Shown here one piece after another: positions 45,240-59,259 of a stretch of DNA of 64,000 nt (positions are counted from its first letter, which is position 1; the number at the start of each line of letters is the position of its first letter). The position numbers and the translations under genes were made by a program. Source of the DNA: Druceiella hillmani (Eukaryota; Arthropoda; Insecta; Lepidoptera; Hepialidae); the NCBI GenBank assembly GCA_039881145.1, contig JAYKKI010000066.1:11361001-11425000 (forward strand), read 5' to 3'. The notes under the pieces were generated by a model. That model was not told where the DNA came from. It ran no database searches and saw nothing but the letters and a program-made list of their open reading frames with translations.

Positions 45240-46470
45240 TTTTTATTTGGTACAACTTACATCTGTTTTAGATTTTTTTTAGTTTTAATTCTTTTATTTA
45301 TGATTACCCTCCTAATATCTTTCACCTTATTTTTTAGGCTTCTTTAATTTAAATCATAAATTGGTATCTGATTTTTATCGGTTCCGTTTTCTTGTTTTTT
45401 TTAAATTTACGATTTTTGTAATAATAAAAATCTTAAGCTTTTCTTTTTGATTTTTGTTAATTATCAATTCTGCGTTTTCACGTTTGATTTTTTCTGTTTA
45501 ACTTAGTTTTTTAACTTATCTTTCTTTCAATTACAAATACCTATATTACATCCCCATTATCTATATCATTATCCCGTATCTATATTTGTGTTTTTAGTTT
45601 TATTATGGGCTTGTTTTTTCAAAAGTAATTTCTTGTTCCTTTTCACTTATTACAATTTTCTCACTTGTTGCACGTTTTAGGATTTGGGATTTTACCTTTT
45701 TAGATACAAATTTGTGTTTATATTTGAAATTCTTTTTAATAATTACAACTTCAGGATATTTCGGGTTTATTTATTTAAATTAAATTTTCGCAACGGCAAA
45801 CTTTATTACCTGATTAAGAGTTACAAATTCGTTAGAACCTTTTTATAAATTTCGGTTTTAATTTACAATCCTTTCCACTTGTTTCCTCTCTTAAATATTT
45901 GAATTTGTTGTTTTGTTAAATTATGCATTTGTGCTTTTATATGCAATTTTCTTCCTATTTCAGATTGAATAATTTTTTTTCATTTTGTGTTAGTGTTTGT
46001 ATTTATAATTTTATTCAACTATTTCAGCTCCCAAATATTTTATTTTTTAAATCATATAATTATTTTAATAAATCTTTTTTATATATTTTAAATTTTAGAT
46101 ATTTTTTGTTGGTTTCTTTCAACACAAATTCGTATTTGCATTTACGTTTCTTTTTAATTTTTCCAACTTTTAAGTTTAACAGGGATTATTTTTCATTACA
46201 TTTGTGTTCGCATATACAAACCTTTCTTTTTTTTTTTTTCTATACTAAATTTTTTGGATTTGCTTATTTCTCTTCATTCTATATTCAAGTTAGCATTTGC
46301 AATTATTTTAACAAATTTTGGCTTCTACCTTTTATGAGTTTTTGTTTTAAATATAAGTTTTAGCTTCCATTTTATTTTTTCTCACTTTTATATTTTAAAT
46401 TCAAGTTTTCTTATTAACAAATTCATGCCTGCTTTTACAATTCTATCCCCTTATTTAAATTTTTAGAGTT
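45240..46470. repeat. Strand-asymmetric T-rich degenerate repeat
   Basis: The plus strand is strikingly T-rich over about 1.2 kb. A degenerate motif of the form ACAAATTNGTRTTTGCATTTACAATT followed by TTTTTTAA recurs, for example near 45715, 45923, 45985, 46122, 46195, 46283 and 46420. Spacings are mostly about 65-90 bases. The 146-residue Phe/Tyr-rich frame inside (45923-46363) follows from this composition and is not a credible gene. Confidence 0.55.
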
Positions 46471-46474
46471 TCGA

Positions 46475-49400
46475 GCTGATAAACAAAAAAATATTCACTG
46501 TCATAAAAATGTTTTTATTCTCAATTTCTAATTGATGATTTAAAAACATATGAGCACATTAAACTAAAGACGTGAAAGTTTATTTTCATAATTGTCAGAA
46601 CTCAGCTTTTTTTTATTTAGTGAAATATAATTCATAATTATTTATTTTTTTAGTAACTACTAAATTTTAATTTTTTCCTTATATGACTTTTATTAATAAG
46701 TCTTCTATCTTTGTACGTATGTTTGTTGAGTGTGTATTATATAATTAAACATTTACAGTACCTGATCAAAAATTACAATAGTTAAACGTGGTCTTTTAAC
46801 TGTGATATTTATTGTAAACCTACGTGTTACGTATAATTTGGCCCAATACAATAGCTATTTGCAAATGCATTTTGTTTTCTCTGGCACTTTGTTTATTTTA
46901 ATCTGCATAGGGACACAAAAACAGTGTAATATCCAAAAAATATTAGTCGCTACATACAGCAATTTAGTAAATATTGACATACACTACCACCTGACCTTTC
47001 TGGTTATATTGTATAAAGAAGATAGCAGATCGACAATATCAACGCCATCACAGAGATGTCGTAGATTGTTCGCCTTTGCATAAGGTACAGCAATACATTT
47101 CTTGTCCTTCTTGCAAAAGGTCCTAAAGTGTTTTTCAATATCGCTAAAAACTTTTAGTAGTTCTTACAAACATTTTCAAATTTCTTACAAAAACATGTAA
47201 TATTGGAAACTTTTAGCAGAAAGACAGAACTTACATAGAAAGAACTTGCAAATGCCAGTCACTAATTGTTTATCCCCTAAGTAAATGCCAGAGCTTTCGA
47301 GTTGCCAAAATTGATTTTAAAAGTTCCTTGTTCCTTCTTTATTATATCTTTGTTATTTAAAATTTCGTTTTATGAGCAAATAATAAATTTGTTTGAAACA
47401 AGTAAATACGTCACCGAAGTAAAGTGTAAGCAGAAATATATGACATATAGTTCTTCATATTTTAACAGCTCTGTTTTCGTTAGTAGGAAGATAGTCATCT
47501 CCTCTTTCTGTAAACTTAACGTTACAAAAAACTATAAGCAACGGTGAAGTATCAGCCGGAAACATAAATTTTAATTCTTACTTTTGTGTTTTTTCAGGGT
47601 TATACTTTTTATAAAGTAATGTAATCCCATAATTTTCAAATGAACTTCCTTTTTACTAACTCCAGGCATTGCTGATGCCAAGCATAACTGACTCCAGGCA
47701 CACCTTACCCTTTTATGATAATTATATCCTACTTTATGATAGGGATCCTTTTTGGCACAAAAATAAAAATATAAAAGATGAAATTTATTCAAACCTGTGA
47801 TCCTTACTCAAGTAAGCTTCAATTACCTACGGCTTATTGGATTGAATTGACAAAATCTATAAAAATCTCTATACAAAGTTAAATTTCTACTTCTCTACTC
47901 GTTATAATTATATTTGGTACTGGCTGAGATATACAGGGAAGTTTAATATTGGTATTTTCACTTTTTCGTGTCCGGCGTCTCTTTATTATGAGCATAAACT
48001 GTTTCTTCGCCAAACTTAGCGAACGACGTTTCTGGTATGACAGTAGACTTGATTGTTATGATGATGTTATGATAAGTGTCGATAAATCGGGATCTGGTAT
48101 AATTTGAGCTACTGCGTTTAAAGAAAGCAAGCTCAAAAGCAAGCATTTTCTGAACTCACTGAGATATTTAACTGGAAGAATAATCTTGCTACTACTATAA
48201 TTATAATAACCGTAATAAAAAGGCAATATTCGTCAAAGAACTATAAAAATAGGCGCGTTTTAATATAAATAATAAGCTATTTCTATTAGATAAGACAACC
48301 ACAAGGAACACTGGTTACAAGTATAAGTGAACAATGTCCATTTTGAGGGATATTTACGTATGTAATTTACTCAAATACTTTAATTTAGTATCGTGATTTT
48401 AATCACAAGTACTTCATTGCAAATTCCTTGAACCAATCAACAAGAAAACAAGTTGCAAAAATATTCGTTAATACTCTGCAAATGGCCATGATAATTTTTG
48501 AAAAAATATAGTTTTGGGTCTTTGGTCGACCGATCGCTATTATATGTGGAATTAGATTATAAGTGGAAAAGAGATAGATATACTTGAACATTAAACGTTT
48601 ATCATTAAAATTTCACACACTTCATTGTCTCGGAATATCCACGCAAAACCAACAAAAACTATTTAACAGATAAACATACTGCAAAGCCTGTAATTAAAGT
48701 TTTGTAATAAGACACAATATTTCAAAATTAAATAATAATGTAGTGTATAGTTCAAGCTGGGTAATATCCAGTTCTGTTAATTCCTGTTATTATTTCGACA
48801 ACGTCACGGATATAACAAACAATATTTTGGTGCATTGAAGAAGTGTAATATAAATAATGTTCGTATCCATTGGGGAGACTTTTTTCACTTAAATAAATAA
48901 AATAAGATGTATTTTAATAAAAAAATATGCTTATCGTTTCAGCTCTGTTTTCCTTGTTCATTTCAACTTGGAAAGACTGCCTTATTGTTTTCCCAGTGCC
49001 CATTTACACCTTTGTTCAGTTATTTGACATGGAACAAATTTCCGCCTATATTTCACGTTTTATTGCTTTCTAGTCTTATTGATGAATATATTGCAGTTAT
49101 ATACATATTCATGTATATCTCTTCCTTTTTTTTCGATGAATTATAAGCTTGAGAGTAAATATTACAAGCTAATTCATCACATAGGTAGGTGGAGTTTATA
49201 TTATTGCACGTATTAGTAAAGTACATTTCTTGCATACTCTATCCAGTTAAGTTTACTTGTTGATACTCTAATCGGCTTTGCATATTTTTTTTCACATTTT
49301 ATCAGATTGAGATAGCATTTTTCTAATATATATTTTAAGTAAATGGCGTTGTGATGTTAAATTAAGAAGGTTAATTCCTGTCTTCCATATTTTAAAAAAT

Positions 49401-51215
49401 TTTGTATTTAGAAGTTTTTACAACATTTCACTGTAAATTTTCATTTCCCTCTTTTTATACTTTCAAGCGTTTGACAATTTTGATATGAGCGATTGACGCA
49501 GATATAGCTATAGAATATTCGTTTAATAAAAATAAATTAAAATTAAAAGTACTTGATTAACAGTCGTATGTAACGCATTATATGAAACCATAATTAAGAA
49601 CAAAGAAAACAATTTTTCTTTCTTCGTAAGTACTAAAAACAGTGAAATCATCTTTAGGCAATTTCGCATTAGTAAATTGAACTTTGCGTGTTTTAATCCT
49701 TGCAAATTATACAGTAAATTGTTTCAATATTATTTTTAAGAAGTGGATACTGGGTTAAAAGAATTTGTCTTTTAATTGATCCGATTCTATTGAAGTGATA
49801 GAAAAATTACTTAGTTAATTTTGTCTCATGTTTTGGCGTTGCCCCTTTTTTGTCGTAATTATAATTGCTCTTTTTCAGAATAATTCCTAAATTCAGTAAC
49901 ACTTCAAAAATTATGTAGTTATTGGAATAAATTTTTTTTTAAATTTTGCACATATTTTTTTTAATGTACCGACGTTTTATGGTTCATTATTTTCTGAACT
50001 TAGACATAATTTTGCATCAATCAATAAACATTTTAAACCTATGTTGAAATTTTCAAGAGTGGAAATGAAGGTTTCAATAAATTACTCAGGTTATTTAAAT
50101 GAATGCAACATAGAGTACGGATGTCGTAAATAGTACTGACATTATGTTTTATCTATCTTTTCTCGACATAATATATATAAGACATATTAAAAGAAAAATT
50201 TCCGTACTAACCCTTGTGCTTTTTAAGTTAGTGAAACTTATGCAAACTGAAATTTGTTTTGGTGAGTAGTGACAAAATTATGGTGTTGGAAAATATATAT
50301 AATACATAGTGCTGGAAAATATTTTGTCTTTTTAACTCATTCTAGATTTTAATATTTCACCAAAAATATCAAATGCACAGTTTCAAATTAATGACTTTTT
50401 TATATAACCCAAAATATAATATAGGAATGATGTATTTGAGAACTTTTTCTATATTTTGAAAATTTCTAAATAATTTCTATGCATTTTAAAAGATACCGTT
50501 ATTTGTTTTGAACAAGTTGAAGTTTAGGAATTAAGTTGTAAATTCTTTTAATAATAGCTTTTCAACATTTTATAATTTAATTTAACTCATTTTGAATTTT
50601 CTGATAAATAATTTAATTTTTATTCAGACGATCTTGTACTGTGCTCTTTTTAAATGTATAAAGTTTACTCAAATGCTGCCACATCTTATAACTGCAGTCA
50701 TCATTAATATCAATATATGATAGTGGTTTGCATTATCATTAAAAATTTAACAAAAGGAGCAGTAAAACAAACTTTGTGATTTACATTACGAAACATACAT
50801 CAAAAAGCTCAGTTTTTTCTTTATTCGATAAAATTTTACAAAATAATTAAAGAAAATTTTGGTATCTCAAAATATATATTTTTTTCTTACATCGTACAAA
50901 CGATATAAGAATAATATATTAGCAAAAAAAATGATGAAAGGACAAGATTTCCCGTGAATTAGATTTCCCCTTAATAAAATAACATTAGGAAAATGATGAA
51001 AGCAAAATTTTATCTTTGCGATTTGATTTTGCCATTAAATCACAACGATAAAATTTTCTATTAAAATCTGAACAATATATTACAAATGTTTTGTATGCAA
51101 GTTAAAATCTGGGGTAAAGTAGTTTCAATTGTTTATTGCGTACCTTCTTCTTTCTTCTGGCTACAGTCCCATATCTCATTTGGGGTCAGCCTATATTTTT
51201 GCTACAACAGTCTAT
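46475..51215. other. Gene-free stretch
   Basis: 4.7 kb of AT-rich sequence with many short open frames on both strands and none recognisable. I see no clear mobile element. Confidence 0.5.
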
Positions 51216-51219
51216 ATTG

Positions 51220-52250
51220 TATACAACAGTCTATATGTGTGTGTCAAATTCATCATTTTAAGATCTTTATCTATAGTGCTCTTCTAAGTGGCAGCGGGTT
51301 AACCTCGGCCTCTCTATCCTTCTTCTATTTTTAACACTGCCTTAGTGATATGGTCTTTGTTGCACCTCAAAATTTTCCCGTATCAAGTCAAGCGATTTTC
51401 TTTCAATTTTTTCTCAATATTTCCGACTTTAAACGTTCCTCTAATGTACTCATTTTTTATTCTATTCAGTCTTGTAACTCCCCCAGCCCAACACTGCATT
51501 TTTTTTCTGTAACGTGCATCTTTTGTTTGCCCACCTTTCTCATCGGCCGACATTCCGCCCCGTACAACAACGCTGGTCGTAGTGCTTGTTTGTAAGCATG
51601 ACCATTCAGATTGATGGGCATTCTATACTTTGATTAGTGATCTCCATATCAGTCAGGCAGTTGTTATTCTGTGCTGGATGTCTTTCTTAGTGCCATCTTT
51701 TAGAACTACGACTGAACTGAGATACTTAAACTGCTTTACATTCTTCAGACAGTTCTTTCTATTATCATTCACGAGTTGTCGTTGGCCTCATTTTCATATA
51801 TACTATAACACATGTTTTCAGTCTTGTCTTTGTTCACTCTAAGACTTTGCCTCTCTAATGGATATTGCCATATATTTAGTTGTTCCTGATATTCTATTTA
51901 AATTTCGGCAATAAGTACAGCAGTGTTCCAGGTGCAGATTTTTGGATATATTTCATAACTAGATTAAACAACTAGACTTAACAATTATTGAGAATCATTG
52001 GTGAATTCCGACCTAAACTTAAAATTTTTCCGTCGGGCCTGAGGGGCTACTAGCCCTTATGGTTATTCCTTGGTATAGATCTTTAATCAAGGATATGTAA
52101 TATGATATGCCCGGGACAAATAGTGATCTTAAAGCTTGCCAAAGCAGATCAAAAGCTTTCCGTAGGTCGATAAATACAAGATGTAGGTCTTTTTTCTGTG
52201 ATCTATATTTTTCTATCAGAATTTTCACGCTGTGTATTACATCTGTCATT
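51220..52250 (-). pseudogene. RTE-type LINE reverse transcriptase, internally deleted
   Basis: Read on the minus strand from 52250: TDVIHSVKILIEKYR, then LHLVFIDLRKAFDLLW, YISLIKDLYQG and SGPTEKF, which fit the first RT blocks of RTE-clade LINEs. The catalytic FADD block is missing: the next piece (about 51890-51840) is RVNKDKTENM. Then come VKQFKYLSSVV (51743-51721), MPINLNGHAYKQALRPALLYG, VTRLNRIKNEYIRGTF, KLKENRLT*YGKILR and RGRG*PAAT, ending near 51225. There are at least four in-frame stops and one frameshift near 51630. An intact RTE copies itself by target-primed reverse transcription; this one is dead. Confidence 0.9.
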
Positions 52251-52460
52251 TTTCTTTTCGCTGGTGGATCCGTATTGGTTAGGCATAACTGACGATTTTG
52301 TTTGCCTAAGCATAATCTCGGGTAAACCTGGCCCCTAGAGAACGTATCTCTAGGTGGCGGATAGGGGAACGCACCCATGTATCTCGCAAGTGGCACTTGA
52401 AAATAAAATATCTCCCGCGGATCAACAGATGGGAGAAGGTAACTTCGTAACAAACCGTAA
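52251..52460. other. GC-rich block joined to the RTE remnant
   Basis: A sharply GC-richer segment ('ggtaaacctggcccctagag', 'ctaggtggcggataggggaa', 'ctcccgcggatcaacagatg') is open in the same minus frame as the RT remnant but does not resemble RTE protein upstream of TDVIHS. It could be from the element's 5' region or from a different insertion. Its low divergence from ordinary GC composition suggests recent arrival. Confidence 0.4.
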
Positions 52461-52464
52461 CAAA

Positions 52465-54235
52465 AGTTATTTATTTCGTATAGAAATTGAATTTAAAAAA
52501 TGAAAAACGTTTGGAAAACCTGTTAAAACCTGTAGCGGCCAAATTAAAAATTCCATAAATTTAAATGTTTAATCTTATTTATTGCATATATTAAACTGAT
52601 TTACGAGTAAGACTCACATTACGAGGACGCATGCTATAACAAATATAACCATTTAACGCTATAAGCTACATCAATTAAACTAAATATAATATTTATATTT
52701 TTCATCGTGTAAATATATTACCTTTCACAGCTTTCACAAGCGTAAAATATCGTGGTGCATACGAATTTCTGAGAAATTGTGAATTCATAAATTAATTCAT
52801 CAAGTCGTCTTAGTTTTTATCGCTTTAGTTTTCTAGTTAATTCTTGGTTCATTTCCTGTTTTCCTTATTTTGATGTCAACAGTTTAGGCTTTTCGTGTCG
52901 ATGCATTGAAAATATTTACAAAAAAATTGGGTATATGGAGAATGAATAACAATATGCATCAAGAAAACTTTTACAATGTTTGTCTGTTTTTTTGCACATC
53001 AATTTGGAAATTAATAGGCTTATTAAATCATAAGATATGTGTTCAAAAGAAATTTTTCAAAAGAAGGAAACGAAACTTTTAATTTTTTTCAAGTATTCAA
53101 ATTGCTACACTTACAACTTCCTTATGAGTATTTTTGAGTATTAGCTACTAAGACATGTACATGTTATTACTACGATAATTTTAGCGATTTCTGCGAAACA
53201 CGACTGTGAGATATGGATATACGAACACGTGAGTGATCTTAAAGGAGTACCTCCTTTTTTCTTTTTTTTTCGAGGGTCCTAAATATTGTCAAAATTATAA
53301 GGGCTGCCTTATGAAATAAAAAATGTTATCCCTAAATAGGAAAAAACCTGACTGTAATAAAAAAACTCGAAAAGAAATTCTTTTGCTTTTACGCTTACAA
53401 TTATCCAATTAATTCTATTGAATCCCTTGGTCGTTAAAGTCTTTTTAACAGCCTACATGTTAATAGTCTATTGCGTATTTCGATGAAATGATAATGTCTG
53501 TATTTAGATCAAGAAATATTTACCACAAAAATATTTTCTCCAGAAACATAATGATGTACTTGACTAGGTTTTGAAAGGAAAAATGATTCTACTACATATT
53601 ATTTTCTTATAACCATGTACTCCCAAGTTTCTTTAACATTCTTTAATTTGATGTTCTTTATGGAGTTTTTTTTCATTTATTACTGCATATGTAAAACTGA
53701 ATATATATAAAGCCACAAGAAATATATTTTATGCCTGAAAAAGTTTCTGTATGATTTGATAATAAAATTATTCCGTTATTGTTCAAATATATACTTCAAT
53801 TAGCATTTGATTTTGCATTTAGTATAATTAATATCGCTTTGGTAAATGATAAAATTTTCTGATCTAACTCTTTTCCGTTCCATTCATATATATCAAAATA
53901 TAATGATTAACGATCGGATCCAACCACAGTACCCCGGATTTGAATTCACCCTCCACATACCTTTCAATCAGGAAATCGTAAACAACAAAGTGTGTCAGAA
54001 TCCACATTAACTATAATGGGAATCGCATTAAAATATATCATTCTCAATCGAGAATATGGGGTCATTAACAAAATGAATCGTAATTGACTAAATATATGTG
54101 AATTTTTTATAACTCATTTACAATAAAATGTATGTGACATAAGTAGGTTATTGTATATTTTAATAAAAATTTATTTGCAGTGTTTTTCTGTTTTATATAT
54201 TTTTTATTGCGTTTATTATATGAAATATAAGAGCA
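52465..54235. other. Gene-free stretch
   Basis: AT-rich, no element recognised. Confidence 0.5.
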
Positions 54236-54239
54236 TGTC

Positions 54240-56417
54240 TACTATACGTGCATAATATATACATACGTAAATACATAACAAAATCTATTATTTAAATAGT
54301 GTATCTTAGTATTTTATAATTTCAAATCTAGAGTTTTAGAAACATACAAAGTTGATTTGTTTCCTTAAGAAAGATGATTAGCATTAGCATTAATGGCACA
54401 TCTTAATTTTACATACCAAAACACACTGACGGTAAATACTAAATTGCTTAGGAGCAAAATATCACGATCTCAAATATCACCTTGCTTAAAAACAATATAC
54501 TGCGACGGTTAATACTGTCTTTCTTATAAAAATATACTGCGATAGCAAATACTAACTTGTTTATTAAGCTGATACAGCGATTTATCAATATTGCATCACC
54601 GTTTATAAAAACGTTCTGAAATTTTTTTTTCGTCTCAATTCCTGTATTTCCTTTTCTACAACTTTAATTTTCATTTTCTTTCGACGCGTTTCAAGCGTAC
54701 TATTTAAACGTTCTTTTTTTGTCAATGCATTTGTTTATTTTTATTCGTTTTGTAAGTTATTAATTTGCAGAAAAATCCTATTATAAAATCATTCGGATTT
54801 GATCTGATTTGATGATTTTCCCGTTCTACGTTTTCATAACTTTAGTTATTATATTTATATCTCCGATTAATTTACTTGAACTTAGTTAACTTTTTAACTT
54901 TTCTTAATAAGTAATCTTAGACCCTGATGAAGTTTATACAATTGGTAAGATAATTATAAAATACTTTTAAAAAACCTGTTTGATTTTTTGTGATAAGTCA
55001 AGGTTTTCTATTATTCACTGAGAAGTTCCTATTACAGTATTCCACATCCAAGCAAGTTTCATCAGAATTAAACAAGTTTGCATTTTCAAATCGACAAAAC
55101 AATTAGAAATGGATACATACAAGTAAAGTTAATGAAATCTTGGTTTAAAGGCAAAAAAGATATTTGACTCCCGAACATATGTATAAATTAATATAAAAAA
55201 TTTTATAAATGTTTTTTGCAGCAATAGCCACTGACAAATAATAAATCAATTAGAAAATGGAGGAAAAATAACATTATTCGTTACTAAATGTATGGAAATG
55301 GAAAAGATAATTTCCAAAACTGAACTATATTTTGCGTACAATGAGATATTATGTATGAATACAGACGCAAATACATGGACATTTTAAAGCGACTTGGTCC
55401 TGAATATTGGAATATAAAATAAAAAGGGTTTAAAAATTTAAAATTAAAATCTCTACTTCTCTAAAATGTAACGCGGCAATAACTTGTATAAAATGGTAAA
55501 ATGGAAAGTAGCTGTAATTATTAACTTTTATAATATGTGAAGATATTTCGATTTTGCGTTGCAAGGGTTCACATGTTCCAACCTATTATATTATGTATTA
55601 AAGACCTCGTTTCCATTCAACGCTTGCTTCAATTAGCGGGAAGCAATCGGGTATCGATCGCTGCTGAACCGATGCCCGTGTGGAGCTCATTATTGATAAT
55701 ATTTTATATAATTTACAATGACAATATTTACCTTATTTTGAATGTTGGAGGCACATTCTATTTAATCGTTATACTGTGTCAATTTACGTAATTTGAAGAG
55801 ACAATATGTAAAACTCTTACTATTTATGTTGTAATATAATGACAATGAAATAAAAGAAGATATTATTTAAAATACTTAATGTACAATGAACAATATTCCG
55901 ATTTAGTTTTGTAATCTTTGCTAAGTTTGTTCAAAAATTAATTATTTTATGTATATTTTGGTTCTGCCACACCTGCGTTGTATGGTTTATTTTTTTTCTT
56001 TTCACATATATATTTTAATAATTTTTAGGACTTTTGTATAAACCATTAAAGTAAAAAAAATATTTTAAATTGCATCAGGCTATTGTATAATAAACCACTT
56101 TGCTTATTGGAAATTTGCAAAAAGGTGTATGTCACAGATACATTTTTAATTGAAAAATACACAATACAATACATGAAATTGCCGATTCACAAAAAACACT
56201 TCATTAAATTGAACCATGGAACAAAATTTAAAAATATTCAAAATTCTAAACGATCGTCGAGATTTTTTTTTATGAAATCGTATGTCCCTGTATACACGCG
56301 TAAGAAAGATATTTCTTACTTACGTATTAACAGTTCTGCTAATAATTATAAATCTTCATAAAAATAATCTCACACACGCACACACACACACACACATATA
56401 TACGTATATATATATAT

Positions 56418-56462
<45 letters not shown>

Positions 56463-56870
56463 CCGTCTATATGCATATACAGTACTACTATAAATAAGGT
56501 TAAACACACTTTTATGGATTATTACATGAATTTAATTAACTATTTCGTTCTTTTATTCTAAGTCATATTTTATTACTTTTAGTGTATGTGTATATATAAA
56601 AATACATGTGTCAAAAACACATTAAAACGTGCATTTATACACAAATACCGAACACATATGTTTCTTATATTATCACTGGCGTTCGATCAACTTTTATTTT
56701 TTCATATATAATTTCCTATATAAAAGAACCTAAATGAATAATATAGACGAAATGGAAGTTAATATACGCGGAAAATTCTATAACGTGCTGTACATACAAA
56801 TGTAAAAGCTTCGGAGGCTATTAATCAAAAAGTGTATGGAATACATATACGGCAAAGGTACTACTCTCTT
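54240..56870 (+). repeat. Segmental duplication, copy 2
   Basis: Collinear partner of 160-5660. It is about half as long because it lacks most of the 1.39-3.59 kb section and two of the TA tracts. The best preserved part is 55500-55860, which matches 3890-4270 ('ataaaatggtaaaatg', 'acttttataa(t/c)atgt', 'cgctgctgaac(c/t)gatgccc', 'aatttgaagaga'). An 84-residue frame at 55537-55791 overlaps it but is not open in the partner. Confidence 0.85.
56370..56459. repeat. Compound (CA)n/(TA)n microsatellite
   Basis: Located at the position equivalent to 4876-5003 in the duplicate. Confidence 0.95.
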
Positions 56871-56914
56871 AATTACATTTTACTTATTAATGAACTGAAG
56901 AAATTAGGATTTCG

Positions 56915-56974
56915 CGATATATTTGATAACATGTTACAAAATTTTTGTTAATTCGATATATTTGATAACATGTT
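56915..56974. repeat. 39-bp tandem duplication
   Basis: The string 'cgatatatttgataacatgt' starts at 56915 and again at 56954. Confidence 0.9.
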
Positions 56975-56979
56975 TCATG

Positions 56980-58700
56980 TTTTAACTTATTTCCCAAAAA
57001 ACCAAATGTATGTATTAAATAGTTAAAGTTGTGACACTTTCGCGTTAAGGTGTTTTGTAATTAATATAAACGAATATTAGTGTCCGCATCATATTTTACA
57101 AATTATATAGTCATCTTTTCTAAATATGTACACGGTACAAACTTGGCTTTGAAAACAAACATCAATGGTTTGAACTGCTTCTGGATTCAAATATCTTTTT
57201 CAAATATCATATAGTCATATGGAAAAATTATCTTCTGAAAAGTGTGCCTATTTTTTTTTTGGAAACCATTTATTTCGTCCAGGGTCTAAAATTTATTTTT
57301 TTTTGAGAAAAGATTTTTTGGAGAATATGAAACAAAAGTAATAACGGTGTGTGTTTAAACGATGCTACCCGGTTAATTCAGCTTTATGACGATACAGGGG
57401 CCAAAATTAAAAAAGAAATAATTTTGAATTTTTTTTTCTATTGTTATTAGTATATGTGGTCACTTATTTTTGTTCAAACATAATTTATTTAATTATTTAA
57501 ACAACACATATATAAAAATGTTATCATAATCAAATTTGTTTACTTTCTGAAATCTACCGTATAAAACGTATAAATAATATGGAAGTCCTTTATTTTAATA
57601 TAATTATTTTACTGTAGAATTAGGGTGCAAAGTCCATTGCTTTATAATGTGAAATTCATCATCACAGTGTTCAAACATATTTATGTTACCGATACTTATC
57701 CTATAATAACATTAAATGTGTAACAATTGTGATGTATACCGGCTATAAAATAATAATATGCCTGTGATACCAGAACAGAACAAGAAACATACTGATACAA
57801 AACTGTTACAAATAAAGTTTAAACTGTTACAATAACATTCTAAATTAAAATCAAAGGAAATATATTTAAAATATCCTACCGATGATAGGAAAATTTGCTA
57901 TTGCTTTCATTAAATTTTTAGCAGGCAATTATGGCACAAAAGCGCAATATTGAGCGCTAATGTGCAATGAAAAAATGAAACGACGGAGCTCTATCACTTA
58001 TCCCATTCAATCTACGGATGAAGTATATGTCACTGTGCGGAGAAAAAATATATGATACGTGGATCATAATACTGATGCACGTTTCAAGCCTGCTTACCCT
58101 CTTCGTTTATATTATATGATATGTGGAGAACATAGACTGTAAGGAAAAAAGATATCAAAGGTTCTGTTTCCGAAATTGGATATTCCATTTTAATTATTAG
58201 CTGGTAATCATTATAATTTTAGGTACTTAGTTAAAGTTGAAGATTACAGAACTTTATTTTTGTTGTAACTAGTAAAAGGAGAAACCTTTGGAGGGACATA
58301 TTGTTTATTTCATCACAAGGAAAATTCGATTTGTTCTTAAAACACTATTGGTTTTTATCGAAGAAAGTTACAATGTTTGTTACAACAAAAAAATGACACA
58401 AGTATTTTATCATGAAATACTTGTAGCTTTTTTTTTTATTAATAAAGAAATATTTTAACTTCTATTCATTCTCGAAAATGATTGTATAAATAAGATGATA
58501 CACATTAGCAAATAGAAAAGTTTTATTTATGCTAATAAAATTCAATTTCTTTAGTTTGTGTATAAAATGTCAGTTATCGTCGCAATAAATAGTTTTTGAA
58601 TTTAAGTGATATGTTTTCTGGTTGAATAAGTTCAAGATAGAAATTTCGTGGCAATTAGATTCGCAAAAATAATCATATTACGAATGCTAATAAGAAAATA
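56980..58700. other. Gene-free stretch
   Basis: AT-rich, no element recognised. Confidence 0.5.
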
Positions 58701-58705
58701 CTTTA

Positions 58706-58710
58706 TATCC

Positions 58711-58788
<78 letters not shown>

Positions 58789-58842
58789 TGTATATAGGTG
58801 TGTATGTGTGTGTGTACCTGTGCGTGTGCATGTGTGTGTATT
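58706..58842. repeat. (TA)n/(TG)n microsatellite
   Basis: One of the longest pure TA runs in the window, followed by a TG-rich tail. Confidence 0.97.
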
Positions 58843-59102
58843 TTGCATTCGTATTCATGGTTATTTTTCTTATTGTAAAATATATATTTAAGGTATTTAT
58901 CACATCGTAGCTACAGGTTAGCTATGGTGTAATATACGTGACAAAAAAAACGAAGGTATAACTCGAAGGTACAAGCTGAAACTTCGTTAGTTTCATTGTA
59001 GTTTTAGATGAGTTGTGCAAGCTAACTAACTACTTTATTGTTGCTTATAGTTGATCTGATCATTGTATTATTTTTTTGTGTTTAGGCTTTATTTTATAAT
59101 AT

Positions 59103-59257
59103 TGAATATATATAGCGTTAATAATATTGAGTATAATTGGTGATCTTTGCTAATATGCCACCTGAAGATGTTATAATACAACGAAACCTAGGCCGTGGTA
59201 ACGAAATTAAAGAAAGTAGAAATAATACTGCATCACGTAGTTTCATTTAATTGTGCT
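59103..59257 (+). mobile_element. Penelope-derived foldback element, copy F (left arm reduced to its tip)
   Basis: A worn left tip ('gaatatatatagcgttaata', 'tataattgg') is followed by 'gatctttgctaatatg' and a full right arm: motif, 'aaagaaagtagaaataatac', 'cacgtagtttcatttaattg'. It shares its internal junction type with copy A at 21.5 kb. Confidence 0.85.
59158..59198 (+). ncRNA. Hammerhead-like motif in copy F
   Basis: CCAC, CTGAAGA, T, GTTAT-AAT-ACAAC (one mismatch), GAAA, CCTAGGCC, GTGG. The core is intact; T-to-C changes the base next to the cleavage site. Confidence 0.5.
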
Positions 59258-59259
59258 TT

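Noticed and set aside
45923..46363. 146-residue Phe/Tyr-rich open frame that looks like a membrane protein
   Set aside because: The composition follows from a T-rich degenerate repeat; no family signature and no codon-like pattern.
55537..55791. 84-residue open frame in the segmental duplicate
   Set aside because: The corresponding region near 4.0 kb is not open in the same frame, so the conservation is not protein-level.
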